Shown here: piece by piece, positions 1 through 8,818 of the stretch
Position numbering within the stretch: the first letter of the stretch is position 1
Layout: each line of letters begins with the position of its first letter
Origin: Candidatus Uabimicrobium amorphum
GTDB lineage: Bacteria; Planctomycetota; Uabimicrobiia; Uabimicrobiales; Uabimicrobiaceae
Length of the DNA stretch: 64,000 nucleotides
Assembly: GCF_009002475.1 (NCBI RefSeq)
Contig: NZ_AP019860.1
Location: 6,152,501-6,216,500 of the forward strand
Reading direction: 5' to 3'
Translations under genes and position numbers: made by a program
The notes under the pieces: generated by a model
What the model was told of the DNA's origin: nothing
The model's input: the letters and a program-made list of their open reading frames with translations, nothing else
The model's database searches: none

Positions 1-45
1 AAAATCATTAAAAAGTTATCAGATGAATAGTCTGTCGATTTGATG

Positions 46-73
46 GAATGGACTCCTTTATTGGAGTTCATTC
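46..73 (+). terminator. Hairpin, probable terminator of a gene left of the window
   Basis: GAATGGACTCC (46-56) pairs with GGAGTTCATTC (63-73) with one G-T mismatch around a 6-base loop. It is followed by an AT-rich tail. The next gene starts about 100 bases downstream, so it more likely ends a plus-strand gene to the left. It lacks a long T run. Confidence 0.5.
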
Positions 74-175
74 TATTGTATAGATTATGATTGCGTGTGA
101 TAGAAACTGTTTACACCTTAAATTCTTATCATGCTTTGCCTTTAATTGTTGGATTTCATCAAAAAGGAAATACGA

Positions 176-1963
176 ATGAAGAAATTTGTACTACTTTGCG
201 TTGTCTTTTTGACATCGTTTTGTATCGCCGAGTATCCATACTATGGCCCCATAAAAACAGTATCGAAAAAAACTTCTGGGGAAAGATACATTTTACGTAA
301 ACCAGATCCGTTACTTAGCGACCCTATGCTCATCGCAGATGGTACAGTAGATATTATGCTAAAAAATAGCAAAACAAAAGTAAAAGCACAAAAAACTATT
401 CGTTTGTTACCAGGTACTTCTTTCAAAGAGGGAGAAACCTTTCACGGTTCTATTTCAGATAAAATTCCTGATAGCATATCTGTCACCGGACGAAGCGCTG
501 TCTATGCAGGAAAGCCCGCTGCTTATAAGGCATACGTTCATTTTCCCGATAAGCCGAAACAAGATGCTACAAAAACTTGTAAATGGATTATTTCTCATAA
601 AGATTACGCGACCATGGCGGTGCCTGGCGTAATGGCTGTCAGTCCTAATATTCCACGTGACATCACTATTGAAATTATCGCTGCTTTTTCATTTGACGGT
701 AACTATTTCGAAGTTGCTTTTGAAGTACAATTGCTGAAACTCGGTATTACAAGCTTACAGGTTGGGTTTTCTTACTCATCAAATGCGGCAGCGGTAGCCC
801 ACGCAAAAAGAAACAGTCATATTGATGTAAAGGTTCTTGGTCTAGAAAATGGTTTTGCAAGTGGCTCTGGAGACCGTACACCATTTCAGGCTCTTGGCTA
901 TAAAATGGAATTTTTACCTCCCGAGAGAAGAATTACAAGTATCGCTCTCGTCGCAGCTCCAACAAATCATGTTACTGCTCCAAAAGGGTATGATGAGTTT
1001 GTTGTCGATTTCAATAACGAGTATGGATATGATACGGCTAGGGTATGTTTGTATATTAAGCGTGGAGGTGTGAAGCCAATTGATGGTTTAATTGCTTCGC
1101 ATTGGCAAACCATTTCAGAACCAGACTATACAAGAATAGAACTAGATACCAACTTCGGTTCTAAGAGAATGACAGATCGAACTGTAGAGAAAGACGAGGA
1201 TCCTTATCATGGAGATACAGCATACCTTTTTGTCAGAGGTGGCGACGAAATTATTTCTAGTGCTCTCGGAAACGATGGTGATTATTTTCACAAAGATGTG
1301 CGTCATCCACTAAATCAAAAACTTGCTATCCTGAAGAAAGAATTCGAAAAAGCCGAAGCAAAGGTGAAAACTTTACGCAAAGAAATCGATAAAATTGCCA
1401 AGGCGGTAAGTACCGCTGTTGATTACGACACCAACAAGTGGGATGTAAGAGAGCGGATTTATAACCATAATCTTAACCATGAAGAGGGTAAAGGACGTTG
1501 GACTGTGGCTTGGGGGAGAGAGCTTACCGAAACAGATTTAGCTGAACTTTTAATTGCGATAGGAGCGGACATTTCTGGAGGAGGTGGCTCTGCGACTTTA
1601 ACAAAGCTAGAGACCGTTGGTATTGAATCTATGGAAAAAATTACACAAAACACCATTGAAGCTTTCTCAAATTACCTACAGCAACAAGCTAATGAAATCG
1701 CCAATGATCTACAAAACGACATTAAAAATCTTGCTTCTGACGTAATTGGTAAGTTTTTTGGTGCTTTAGTAAAAGGTAAAGATCCCATTGAGGCTATCCG
1801 TCAGCATTTTGATGGTAAAATAAAAGAATATACAAGCATTACCATCCATTTAAGAGCTGGTGTTGCGGAATATTCGGGCTCAAATAAATTATTTGGACAA
1901 ACAGTTACAAAAACATTTTCCTGGCAACCATTTGTTGCCATTCGTGTTGTACGTAAAAAATGA
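176..1963 (+). CDS. Exported Ig-like / beta-prism-like protein, paralogue of the gene at 4831-6531
   Basis: A 595-aa exported protein with a signal peptide (MKKFVLLCVVFLTSFCIA). The ATG at 176 is chosen because AAGGA lies 8 bases upstream and the signal peptide begins there. Residues about 60-80 carry a KTIRLLPGTSFKEGETF motif. Residues about 95-190 resemble a bacterial Ig-like (Big) fold, with CKWIISHKDYA. Residues about 250-375 (ITSIALVAAP, then paired YLFVRGG-type strands) resemble a MABP-type beta-prism by eye. A helical stretch follows (about 385-430), and the C-terminus carries AGVAEYSGSNKLFG. The protein at 4831-6531 matches it throughout, closest in the last 150 residues. It is followed after 7 bases by a secreted hydrolase, so the two are probably co-transcribed. 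Function unknown; surface or periplasmic location is inferred from the signal peptide. Confidence 0.85.
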   Translation: MKKFVLLCVVFLTSFCIAEYPYYGPIKTVSKKTSGERYILRKPDPLLSDPMLIADGTVDIMLKNSKTKVKAQKTIRLLPGTSFKEGETFHGSISDKIPDSISVTGRSAVYAGKPAAYKAYVHFPDKPKQDATKTCKWIISHKDYATMAVPGVMAVSPNIPRDITIEIIAAFSFDGNYFEVAFEVQLLKLGITSLQVGFSYSSNAAAVAHAKRNSHIDVKVLGLENGFASGSGDRTPFQALGYKMEFLPPERRITSIALVAAPTNHVTAPKGYDEFVVDFNNEYGYDTARVCLYIKRGGVKPIDGLIASHWQTISEPDYTRIELDTNFGSKRMTDRTVEKDEDPYHGDTAYLFVRGGDEIISSALGNDGDYFHKDVRHPLNQKLAILKKEFEKAEAKVKTLRKEIDKIAKAVSTAVDYDTNKWDVRERIYNHNLNHEEGKGRWTVAWGRELTETDLAELLIAIGADISGGGGSATLTKLETVGIESMEKITQNTIEAFSNYLQQQANEIANDLQNDIKNLASDVIGKFFGALVKGKDPIEAIRQHFDGKIKEYTSITIHLRAGVAEYSGSNKLFGQTVTKTFSWQPFVAIRVVRKK

Positions 1964-1970
1964 GGTAATT

Positions 1971-3401
1971 ATGAAAATCCATGTGTTATTCTTTTTTATA
2001 CTGACAAGCATTGTATGTATGGCTGATTGGCATTCCGATATTTTAGATAAAACGCAAGAAAAACCCGTTTTTTTGCATAACGATCGTCCATGGAATTATA
2101 CTCTAATCATGGGGATCTGGGGGCGAGGTGGCGGAAGGGGAAAAGGAGGCGGAATTTTTAATCTCTGTACCGAATTGCGCGATGAATTTCCTGAACTTCC
2201 CTACAGAAATACAATTGCAATGAGTTGGAATCCTGGACACCTAGAAAATGAAGATCCTTTTGGAACGCCAGCAACAATGAGACATATAAGTGATTTGTAT
2301 TCGCGAATACCAGGATCAGAGAGATATAAAGATTACCCCATAAAAGACTTGGAGAATCGAGGAAAAAAACCAGTATATGTAGCTTTGATTGGTCATAGTT
2401 ATGGAGGACGTTCCGTAGTAATACTCTCCAACCATTTGGAAAGGAAGGCAAACTATGTTGCAACGATTGATCCTGTATTTGGAGCAAGTGGCGATATCGA
2501 TGGAATAACTTTTGGACTGGGAATAAAGCCTAAGGGAGAAGTCATACATAATTGGTATCAAAGAAATGCAATTGAGTTTGTCGACCACTGTACTGGTCCT
2601 CCAATACAAATTCCAGGGGGCATTTCTTTGGGACAAGCGTTAAAAGGAGAAGGCGTTATTAATTATAAGAGAAAGTTTCAAAGAGGCGCTAATGGTGAAG
2701 CAAGATATATGAATTGTCCCTCTCTTATAGGAGAAGATTATAAAGCTCCTTTGTACACGTATCACACGATTATAGACGAAGATGACCTTATCTGGCACAA
2801 AATTACGAAACAAGTCAAAGAAGGAATTAGCCTTGCACATACAACTCTTGTAAAAAAAACTTTTCGCGCCACAATAGGACGGTTTCCTATGGATAAAAAA
2901 GAAATTGAATGGGGTTATGAAATAGCTAGTGCAAAGGGTATGAAAGCATTACGAGAGGAGCTGGTACAAAAGTTTGGTAATCTAGCCATCCAAATTGAAT
3001 ATAATCGTTATGGGGCAATACCAGACGACAAATACGGAGAATATAAAGAATGGTTGTCCGTTCATGGAATAGATTTTGTAGGTAATGAGATAAAAAAACG
3101 TTTACAAAATCCCCCCTCTAACATTGTAATAAAAAATCGTACGGCTGGTTCTTCATTAGGAGTGATCAATACATCAGGCAAAATGCATGCTTCGGAATCC
3201 ATCCATCTTGGACCAAATGTACACATCGCAAGCCGGAAGCAGATTACGTTTGACTCTAAGAACATTATTCTTGAAGGCGTGGTTGTCGAGCGAGACAGTA
3301 AAATTTCAAACGGCAAAGTAATGATGTCTGCTAAAAAAACAATCAAACTTCAACATGGGACTGTTATCAAGGCCGCATTTAAAGGGCTAATAAAACAGTA
3401 A
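1971..3401 (+). CDS. Secreted alpha/beta-hydrolase (lipase-like) with C-terminal PGF-type motif domain
   Basis: A 476-aa protein with signal peptide MKIHVLFFFILTSIVCMA. The ATG at 1971 follows the upstream stop codon by 7 bases and uses a GAGG in the gap, which indicates an operon. VALIGHSYGGRS forms a GxSxG nucleophile elbow with Ser143. TIDPVFG and YTYHTIIDEDD could supply the acid and histidine, as in lipases and esterases, but those two assignments are inferred. The last 70 residues (SESIHLGPNVHIASRKQITF, then KTIKLQHGTVIKAAF) look like stacked beta-strands with the same motif as the upstream protein. The substrate cannot be read from the sequence. An 18-bp terminator hairpin follows the gene. 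Confidence 0.8.
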   Translation: MKIHVLFFFILTSIVCMADWHSDILDKTQEKPVFLHNDRPWNYTLIMGIWGRGGGRGKGGGIFNLCTELRDEFPELPYRNTIAMSWNPGHLENEDPFGTPATMRHISDLYSRIPGSERYKDYPIKDLENRGKKPVYVALIGHSYGGRSVVILSNHLERKANYVATIDPVFGASGDIDGITFGLGIKPKGEVIHNWYQRNAIEFVDHCTGPPIQIPGGISLGQALKGEGVINYKRKFQRGANGEARYMNCPSLIGEDYKAPLYTYHTIIDEDDLIWHKITKQVKEGISLAHTTLVKKTFRATIGRFPMDKKEIEWGYEIASAKGMKALREELVQKFGNLAIQIEYNRYGAIPDDKYGEYKEWLSVHGIDFVGNEIKKRLQNPPSNIVIKNRTAGSSLGVINTSGKMHASESIHLGPNVHIASRKQITFDSKNIILEGVVVERDSKISNGKVMMSAKKTIKLQHGTVIKAAFKGLIKQ

Positions 3402-3428
3402 TTCCATTTTTATTTTAAAACCAAACAA

Positions 3429-3468
3429 TACAGTAGGCTATTTTTTATTAAAAAAATAGCCTACTGTA
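3429..3468. terminator. Strong bidirectional terminator hairpin
   Basis: A perfect 18-bp stem (TACAGTAGGCTATTTTTT, 3429-3446) pairs with its complement at 3451-3468 around a 4-base loop. It lies between the plus-strand operon ending at 3401 and the convergent gene ending at 3607. The A/T-rich inner stem gives a U tract on either strand. A smaller 9-bp inverted repeat lies at 3495-3525. Confidence 0.8.
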
Positions 3469-3606
3469 CATTCTCTAAGTCATTTGTTTTTGCCTCCATA
3501 AAGATACACAATAATACTTTATGGATACTTCATCCTTGAAGCTATAAAAAACTAATGCAAATAGACTTTTGTGTTTCATGAGGGCTTTGCAACGCGTAGG
3601 GGTATT

Positions 3607-4056
3607 TTATTTCACTTTGTCTTTTGGTTCAACCATTGCCGCGTTACGTTTCATATAAAACTCACTAAAAAAATAACAATATAGACTTCTCCATTTCCGA
3701 TGTAATTTTGCTGTCCAATTTGTGTGTGCTGTAAAGTGGATTCCATGAGATCGAAATAAACCAATTACCTGCAATTTACCTTCTATAGGCACGAAGTATC
3801 GTAGTGGGGTATCATTTGTTTTTTTACGCTGCTGTTCAGTAATTGTTGCGGACTTTGCGCACGCAATATGATGCTTTACATGAACAAAGCGTACCTCTTT
3901 GTCATAAAGATGGCAGTTGGCAACGGTACCTTTTTGCTTGATCAGTTCTTGGAATTCCGCATAAGTGATTTCATGGAAACTTTTGTTAAAGAGAAAGCTA
4001 TCTACGAAAAGAGATATAAGTCCAATCAACACAATAAAACCAGTAACTTTTTTCAT
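3607..4056 (-). CDS. Stand-alone FtsH extracellular-domain-like membrane protein
   Basis: A 149-aa protein with one N-terminal membrane segment (residues about 4-24). It is followed by HEITYAEFQELIKQKGTV and later LRYFVPIEGKLQVIGLFRSH, then GIHFTAH. This order (TM, ITYxEF, F-x-P-x(4)-L, G-x-x-F) matches the N-terminal TM plus extracytoplasmic domain of FtsH proteases. There is no AAA ATPase or HExxH zinc site, and the protein ends in a basic stretch. The start is supported by GAGGCGAG 5 bases upstream of the ATG. It could be a remnant of a duplicated ftsH or a decoy/adaptor that enters FtsH hexamers; both are inferences. It converges with the hydrolase operon. Confidence 0.6.
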   Translation of the reverse strand: MKKVTGFIVLIGLISLFVDSFLFNKSFHEITYAEFQELIKQKGTVANCHLYDKEVRFVHVKHHIACAKSATITEQQRKKTNDTPLRYFVPIEGKLQVIGLFRSHGIHFTAHTNWTAKLHRKWRSLYCYFFSEFYMKRNAAMVEPKDKVK

Positions 4057-4164
4057 AATTCTCGCCTCTTTGAAAAATTGTAATTATGGGAAAATAGAAC
4101 GGAGAATTTGGTTCTCAAAAGATTTTACTTTGGCCTCATTGCATTTTGAATGAGGCCAAGTTTT

Positions 4165-4509
4165 CTAATGACAAAATAGCGAACGTGTCACAGGTAATAT
4201 ATTTAGCGCTTTTTGTTCCATTCCTTTTGGTATAATGATCTCAAAGTCGTGTTTTTGTGTAAAGAAGTTGGAAGTCCCGACGGTTAATACTAACTTATCT
4301 TTCTGTATGCTCGCATTGTGCAAAGACATATTCTTGGTATTCAACAATATATATTTACTTGCATAAACGATAAAGTCGATATCAATGCATGCTTTGCTAA
4401 AAATAGAATTTTCAGTCTGGGATTGTCTGCATATTTTTAGAAATGAATTTCTACAAATAAAAAATCTAACACTCAAAATAACAACATATATTAAACCAAA
4501 TATTGCCAA
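4165..4509 (-). CDS. Hypothetical small membrane-anchored protein (weak)
   Basis: An open frame of about 114 codons with a hydrophobic N-terminus (FGLIYVVILSVRFFI) and a beta-like C-terminal half. The only start is TTG, without a convincing ribosome binding site, and the frame stays open upstream to about 4590. The gene may therefore have lost its start, or may be spurious. No family recognised. Confidence 0.35.
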   Translation of the reverse strand: MAIFGLIYVVILSVRFFICRNSFLKICRQSQTENSIFSKACIDIDFIVYASKYILLNTKNMSLHNASIQKDKLVLTVGTSNFFTQKHDFEIIIPKGMEQKALNILPVTRSLFCH

Positions 4510-4830
4510 ATTAAAAAAAATACCCTTTTGTAATATCGAATAATAACGAGTAATATAACGACTGTAAAAGTGGCGATTATGAGAATGCGCTTGTCAAAAG
4601 AAGGATCTAACCCAAGGAGAGAATCTATATTTTGTTGAAACAGGAACAGAACCGAATTATTAATTTTGCCATAATAAATTTCTGATACTATCTAGTTGTT
4701 AACTATAAAATTAACAGTCTAATAGTATTAGAAACTTATCATGCGTAAGCGATTTTACGTTGCACTCAGATTGTGTCTTCAAGGAATGAATTCTACTTGG
4801 AAACAAGTAATACTTAGGTTAATAAGGTGA
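4510..4830. other. Intergenic region with a nested hairpin
   Basis: No convincing gene. TCTGATACTAT (4681-4691) pairs with ATAGTATTAGA (4722-4732) with one mismatch, and TGTTAA/TTAACA (4697-4702, 4711-4716) nest inside it. The hairpin lies about 100 bases past the stop codon of the 4831-6531 gene, so it may be its terminator or a small repeat. The rest is featureless AT-rich DNA. Confidence 0.35.
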
Positions 4831-6531
4831 TTATTTTCCCCTTACAATGCGTACAGCAATGTAAGGTTGCCATGAAAATGTTTTAGAAATAGTCTTGCCG
4901 AATAGTTTATTTGATCCAGAATATTCAGCAACACCCGCTTTAAAATGAACCCTGATTCCTCCTATTTCTCTACTTTTTTCTTGCATAAATGCGGCAACTG
5001 CTTTTTTGGGATTGTCGCCATCAATGAGTGCTTGAAAAAAAATACCAATTACTTTTCCAGAGTAACCCGTGATTTCATCGATCAATTTTTTTGTTTCTTC
5101 AGAAAAGTACTCTGTGAACTCTTCTATCACACTTGAGGTGAGTTCTTCTATCGATTCAAACCCTAGTTTTTTCAACTTTGCTGTTGTTGCTACTCCTCCG
5201 CCACCTAAAAAATCGGCACCGATAGTTGCAATGAATTCGAGAAGATCTGTTTCGGTTAACTCTCTTCCCCATGCAACACGCCAGCCACCATCTCTGATTT
5301 CATCTTTTATACGCCATTTATTTGTTTCATAATCTGCGATAGACCCTATTTTTTTTTGTATTTTATTTAAAGCTGTTTTTGCCTTATTGTAGGCTTTTTC
5401 GACATCTCCAAACGCTTTTTCCGCGTCCTTTACAGCCCTAGTAATGTTGTCACTATAACGAGTAATTCCATAATCACTTTCACTTCCATATGCAAAATGT
5501 ATGGTTTCTTCACCATTTTTTATGGCGATATACAGTGGGATTCCGTGTTTTTTAGTTTTTGTCCCGTCAAAGTGTTCTGTGGCAGAACCTGACCCAAAAT
5601 TGATATCAAAAGGGATTACTTCAAAATCTCTATGTTTTTCGTCAGTTGCTTGTGATCTTAGAACAGCAATGTCTGTAATCGGATGGTACCCATAACCACG
5701 CTTGAAGAATAGATTCACATGCGCAGATCCTCCACCAATTTCCATATTGCAATCCCCAGCACGATTGATGGCATATCCCTTTTCTAATTTGGGACGGGAA
5801 GTATCAGCAGCAATAATGGCAATTCCAATAATTCGCTTGTTCGGATCCACATACTCTTTTTTCATACCAAGATATATGGTTTTTCCCCTTGAGCCTTCAT
5901 TCAAATCTTGTCCAAAGTCACTATGTTGCTCTAAAATAAGTTCATATCCTTGCTCACGTAAAGGTTCTTCTAAGTCTATTTTTAGTTCTGTAATAGCAAG
6001 TGCAAGTATTCTTACTTGTAAATTAATTTCAATCACAAAACCCTGGTAATGGAGGCGGGCAACAACATCAATATCGATATCGTGAGGAACATTTTTTGCC
6101 CTAAGCTTTCCATCTGGTGTGATTTCAGCGTAGTCTTTGTGTGACACATCCCACTTGCAACTGTTGGTAACATCTTGGGAAGATCCTGGAAAGTACACCC
6201 TCACTGTATAGTTAGCCTGTTTACCTTCATACAATTCCGTTATACCTGTTAAAGAGAGTTTGGTGGGTATCTCTCTAGAAATAGAAGCATTGAAATGAGC
6301 TCCCTTTTTTATAACTGTTTTTGGTAAAATTTTGATGCTGTTACGGGCTTTAAAAAAAAACTGTTCTTCTTTGGCAATTATTTTTGTGGAGGAACCGAAA
6401 TTTGAATTCCATGTTTTGCCAATAGATTTATGAGCGGGAATATCACGAAAAACTGTTTTTTTAGGACCGATGTAATCAGCATATAGGGGGATCAATAGCA
6501 ACAACGTAATACTAAATACTGCCAATTTCAT
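4831..6531 (-). CDS. Exported Ig-like / beta-prism-like protein, paralogue of the gene at 176-1963
   Basis: A 566-aa exported protein. The ATG at 6531 has AAAGGAAA just upstream and opens a signal peptide (MKLAVFSITLLLLIPLYA); longer in-frame starts lack a ribosome binding site. The domain order is the same as in the 176-1963 protein: SIKILPKTVIKKGAHFNASI near residues 55-75, an Ig-like domain (LSLTGITELYEGKQANY, later CKWDVSHKDYAEI), then a MABP-like beta-prism candidate (RIIGIAIIAADT to PLYIAIKNGEE, about 227-345). A helical linker follows, and a conserved C-terminus with GVAEYSGSNKLFGKTISKTF. The two copies lie about 3 kb apart in inverted orientation. This copy lacks an adjacent hydrolase gene. 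Function unknown. Confidence 0.85.
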   Translation of the reverse strand: MKLAVFSITLLLLIPLYADYIGPKKTVFRDIPAHKSIGKTWNSNFGSSTKIIAKEEQFFFKARNSIKILPKTVIKKGAHFNASISREIPTKLSLTGITELYEGKQANYTVRVYFPGSSQDVTNSCKWDVSHKDYAEITPDGKLRAKNVPHDIDIDVVARLHYQGFVIEINLQVRILALAITELKIDLEEPLREQGYELILEQHSDFGQDLNEGSRGKTIYLGMKKEYVDPNKRIIGIAIIAADTSRPKLEKGYAINRAGDCNMEIGGGSAHVNLFFKRGYGYHPITDIAVLRSQATDEKHRDFEVIPFDINFGSGSATEHFDGTKTKKHGIPLYIAIKNGEETIHFAYGSESDYGITRYSDNITRAVKDAEKAFGDVEKAYNKAKTALNKIQKKIGSIADYETNKWRIKDEIRDGGWRVAWGRELTETDLLEFIATIGADFLGGGGVATTAKLKKLGFESIEELTSSVIEEFTEYFSEETKKLIDEITGYSGKVIGIFFQALIDGDNPKKAVAAFMQEKSREIGGIRVHFKAGVAEYSGSNKLFGKTISKTFSWQPYIAVRIVRGK

Positions 6532-6726
6532 ATTGTATTTCCTTTCGTTTACTATTTGACATATTGAATGCTTATAAATTAAAAGATTTGATATGAGTAT
6601 ATAGTTTGGTCGCTTATAATAATTATCGTTATAAAGTTTGAGTACCATACAGCCTTATTCTTAGTAACGATTCGTTAATTTTGCACGTTTAGAAGTTGAG
6701 ATCCGTAGATTAAATTTTGTGGTTAA

Positions 6727-6771
6727 AACAAGATACAAAATGACTTACAATTTCTCATCTTGTATCTTGTT
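6727..6771 (-). terminator. Terminator hairpin after the tail-fibre-like gene
   Basis: AACAAGATACAA (6727-6738) and TTGTATCTTGTT (6760-6771) form a perfect 12-bp stem. On the minus strand the stem is followed by TTTTAACC. It lies just past the stop codon at 6778. Confidence 0.65.
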
Positions 6772-6777
6772 CTAAGA

Positions 6778-8781
6778 CTACTTACTCATAAACCTATTTA
6801 GCATTTTTTCCATTCTTTGCAAACGTTGCTGCATGTTGTCTTTTTCTTGTTCTAAGGAGTGAATTCGCTTGTTTTGCTTTTGTAGAGTCTTAATTTGTTT
6901 GTTTTGTTGAATGGTATACAAGGTAAGCTCTTCTATTTTTTGCAATAACTTTGCTTGCATTTTACCAATAGCGATACCGTTTTTTATGACTTCAGTTTCT
7001 GATGGAATGTCTGGAAGGTGCCTATTTTTCTTGATTTGTTTTTCGACTTCGTCTAGCGACATCAATGGGTAGTTATCATTGAAAACAAAGTCCGACCAGT
7101 CATCCAATGAAACTTCAATTTCTTCTGCTTTGATCTTTCCTTTTACGGCTAGATTAAAATCTTTTTGTGGTTTACAGTTGATACCAACTTCATTTTTATC
7201 ATTCCATTGTAAAGCAACTTTTTTTTCTTTTATTGTCGTTCCAAGGGCACCACCGGTGGCTCCATATACGACAGGACCACTACTGACGAAATGCTCAAAT
7301 GTTTTGACTTTGTTATATACGCCTATTCCATGATATTCATCTGTATGTAGTCGAATATCATTACCATGAGTTTGAACAAGGCTGTAAAAGTTACTTGCTG
7401 CATTTTGTTTACTATCTCCTGAAAACTCTAAGAAGTTAACGCCCTTACCAGGTACAGTGAACATTAGCTTGTCATTAGTCATGTTGATTGCATATCTACC
7501 ATACCCATTTCCCATTGCAATCTTGGTTGCAGCTCCTCCTAAATGTAGTTCTGCTAGAGGATTATTTATTCCAACACCGATACGTCCTAGTTTATCAATA
7601 ACCAGGGGAGTTCTTTTTGTTCTTCTGTCATGGAATTGCAAACTGCCGGATTCATCAGGTTCAATACCCCATTTATTTTCTGGTTTTTCAAGATTAATGT
7701 GCGGTGAAACTAAGGCTGCTGTATTTAAACTACCTGTGACATTAGCTGTTGTAGCTTCGAGTTGTTCTGCAACAGTTACGTTTTTAGTGTTCAATTTACC
7801 ATTGATCGTAGTATCGTTGTTGATAGTAATTGACGAATTGGCAGCAGAAAACTCCATGAAGTTCGTACTTTTACCTGGAGCGGTAAAATTAAGATTTTTT
7901 TGATGTGTCATGCCAATAGAATATTGGTCGGGAGCGTTGCCAAAGGTAATTCTTCCACCGTGACCACCTCTGATGTGTAGTTCAGACTCAGGATTTGAGT
8001 GATTTATACCAACGTTACCATCCCTTGTGATGGCAAAACGAATTTTATCATTACTTTCTTTAAAGATGAGACCTGTTCCATCAGGTTGAATACTCCAATT
8101 GTTTCCTGGTTTGTCAAATTTGATATGCTCTTTAATATTTGCTTGTGAGGTAGTCAAGCTGCTTGCTAAATTTAATTTACCATTGATAGTAGCATCTTTA
8201 TTGATTTTAATACTGCCAGAGATATTTACATCTCCATTTTTTTGAATGCTCAGAAGATCGTGAGTTACATGATAATTACCAAAACTAAAGTTTCCTGATT
8301 TTGATTCCAAATACCAAGTAGCGTCGTTATTTTCTAATAATAAAGATGATACTTTGGTTCCTTCTGCTTTTATATGTACGATACGTCCATCAATATGAAC
8401 ATGATCTGTTTTAGGACTATGAATTTTTACTCCATTAGCTAAATTCAATTTGCCATTGATAGTTGCATCTTTATTGACTTTAACACTGCCAGAGATATTC
8501 ACGTCTCCATTTTTTTTAATGCTTAGAAGGTCGTGTGTTACATGATAATTACCAAAACCAAAGTTTCCTGATTTTGATTCCAGATACCAAGTAGCGTCGT
8601 TATTTTCCAATAATAAAGATGATACTTTGGCTCCTTCTGCTTTTATATGTACGATACGTCCATCAATATGAACATGATCCGCTTTAGGGCTATGAATTTT
8701 GATTCCATTAGCTAAATTTACTTCTTGAGCGTATATAAATACACCAAGAACAATCAATATAACAAAAAATGATTTTTTCAT
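6778..8781 (-). CDS. Exported tail-fibre-like adhesin with coiled-coil C-terminus
   Basis: A 667-aa protein with signal peptide MKKSFFVILIVLGVFIYAQ and GGAGA upstream of the ATG. Residues 23-113 and 114-204 are near-identical 91-aa repeats beginning LANGxKIHSPK. Fibre-like repeats follow, marked by WSIQPDGTGLIF, GNVGINHSNPESELHI and a second cycle of each. The C-terminal module (about 545-640) contains WSDFVFNDNYPLMSL, HLPDIPSETEV and LLQKIEELTLYTI, then a heptad coiled coil to the end. This module is well known from Bacteroidetes tail-fibre-like proteins and probably drives trimerisation. A surface adhesin is the likeliest role. It is the last gene of a run with the vitellogenin-like pair, 37 bases after the preceding stop. 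Confidence 0.85.
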   Translation of the reverse strand: MKKSFFVILIVLGVFIYAQEVNLANGIKIHSPKADHVHIDGRIVHIKAEGAKVSSLLLENNDATWYLESKSGNFGFGNYHVTHDLLSIKKNGDVNISGSVKVNKDATINGKLNLANGVKIHSPKTDHVHIDGRIVHIKAEGTKVSSLLLENNDATWYLESKSGNFSFGNYHVTHDLLSIQKNGDVNISGSIKINKDATINGKLNLASSLTTSQANIKEHIKFDKPGNNWSIQPDGTGLIFKESNDKIRFAITRDGNVGINHSNPESELHIRGGHGGRITFGNAPDQYSIGMTHQKNLNFTAPGKSTNFMEFSAANSSITINNDTTINGKLNTKNVTVAEQLEATTANVTGSLNTAALVSPHINLEKPENKWGIEPDESGSLQFHDRRTKRTPLVIDKLGRIGVGINNPLAELHLGGAATKIAMGNGYGRYAINMTNDKLMFTVPGKGVNFLEFSGDSKQNAASNFYSLVQTHGNDIRLHTDEYHGIGVYNKVKTFEHFVSSGPVVYGATGGALGTTIKEKKVALQWNDKNEVGINCKPQKDFNLAVKGKIKAEEIEVSLDDWSDFVFNDNYPLMSLDEVEKQIKKNRHLPDIPSETEVIKNGIAIGKMQAKLLQKIEELTLYTIQQNKQIKTLQKQNKRIHSLEQEKDNMQQRLQRMEKMLNRFMSK
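8170..8715 (-). repeat. Two tandem 273-bp direct repeats inside the tail-fibre-like gene
   Basis: Bases 8443-8715 and 8170-8442 encode residues 23-113 and 114-204. The two units are almost identical in protein (for example DHVHIDGRIVHIKAEG in both) and very close in DNA. This is an in-frame tandem duplication of one fibre module, and it is recent enough to be a slippage or recombination hotspot. Confidence 0.9.
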
Positions 8782-8818
8782 TACGTCTCCATGTTACTGT
8801 GAATGAAATATTAATAGG

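Noticed and set aside
2158..2636. Overlapping minus-strand frames of 106-109 codons inside the hydrolase gene
   Set aside because: They are antisense to a gene with a signal peptide, GHSYGG motif and good ribosome binding site.
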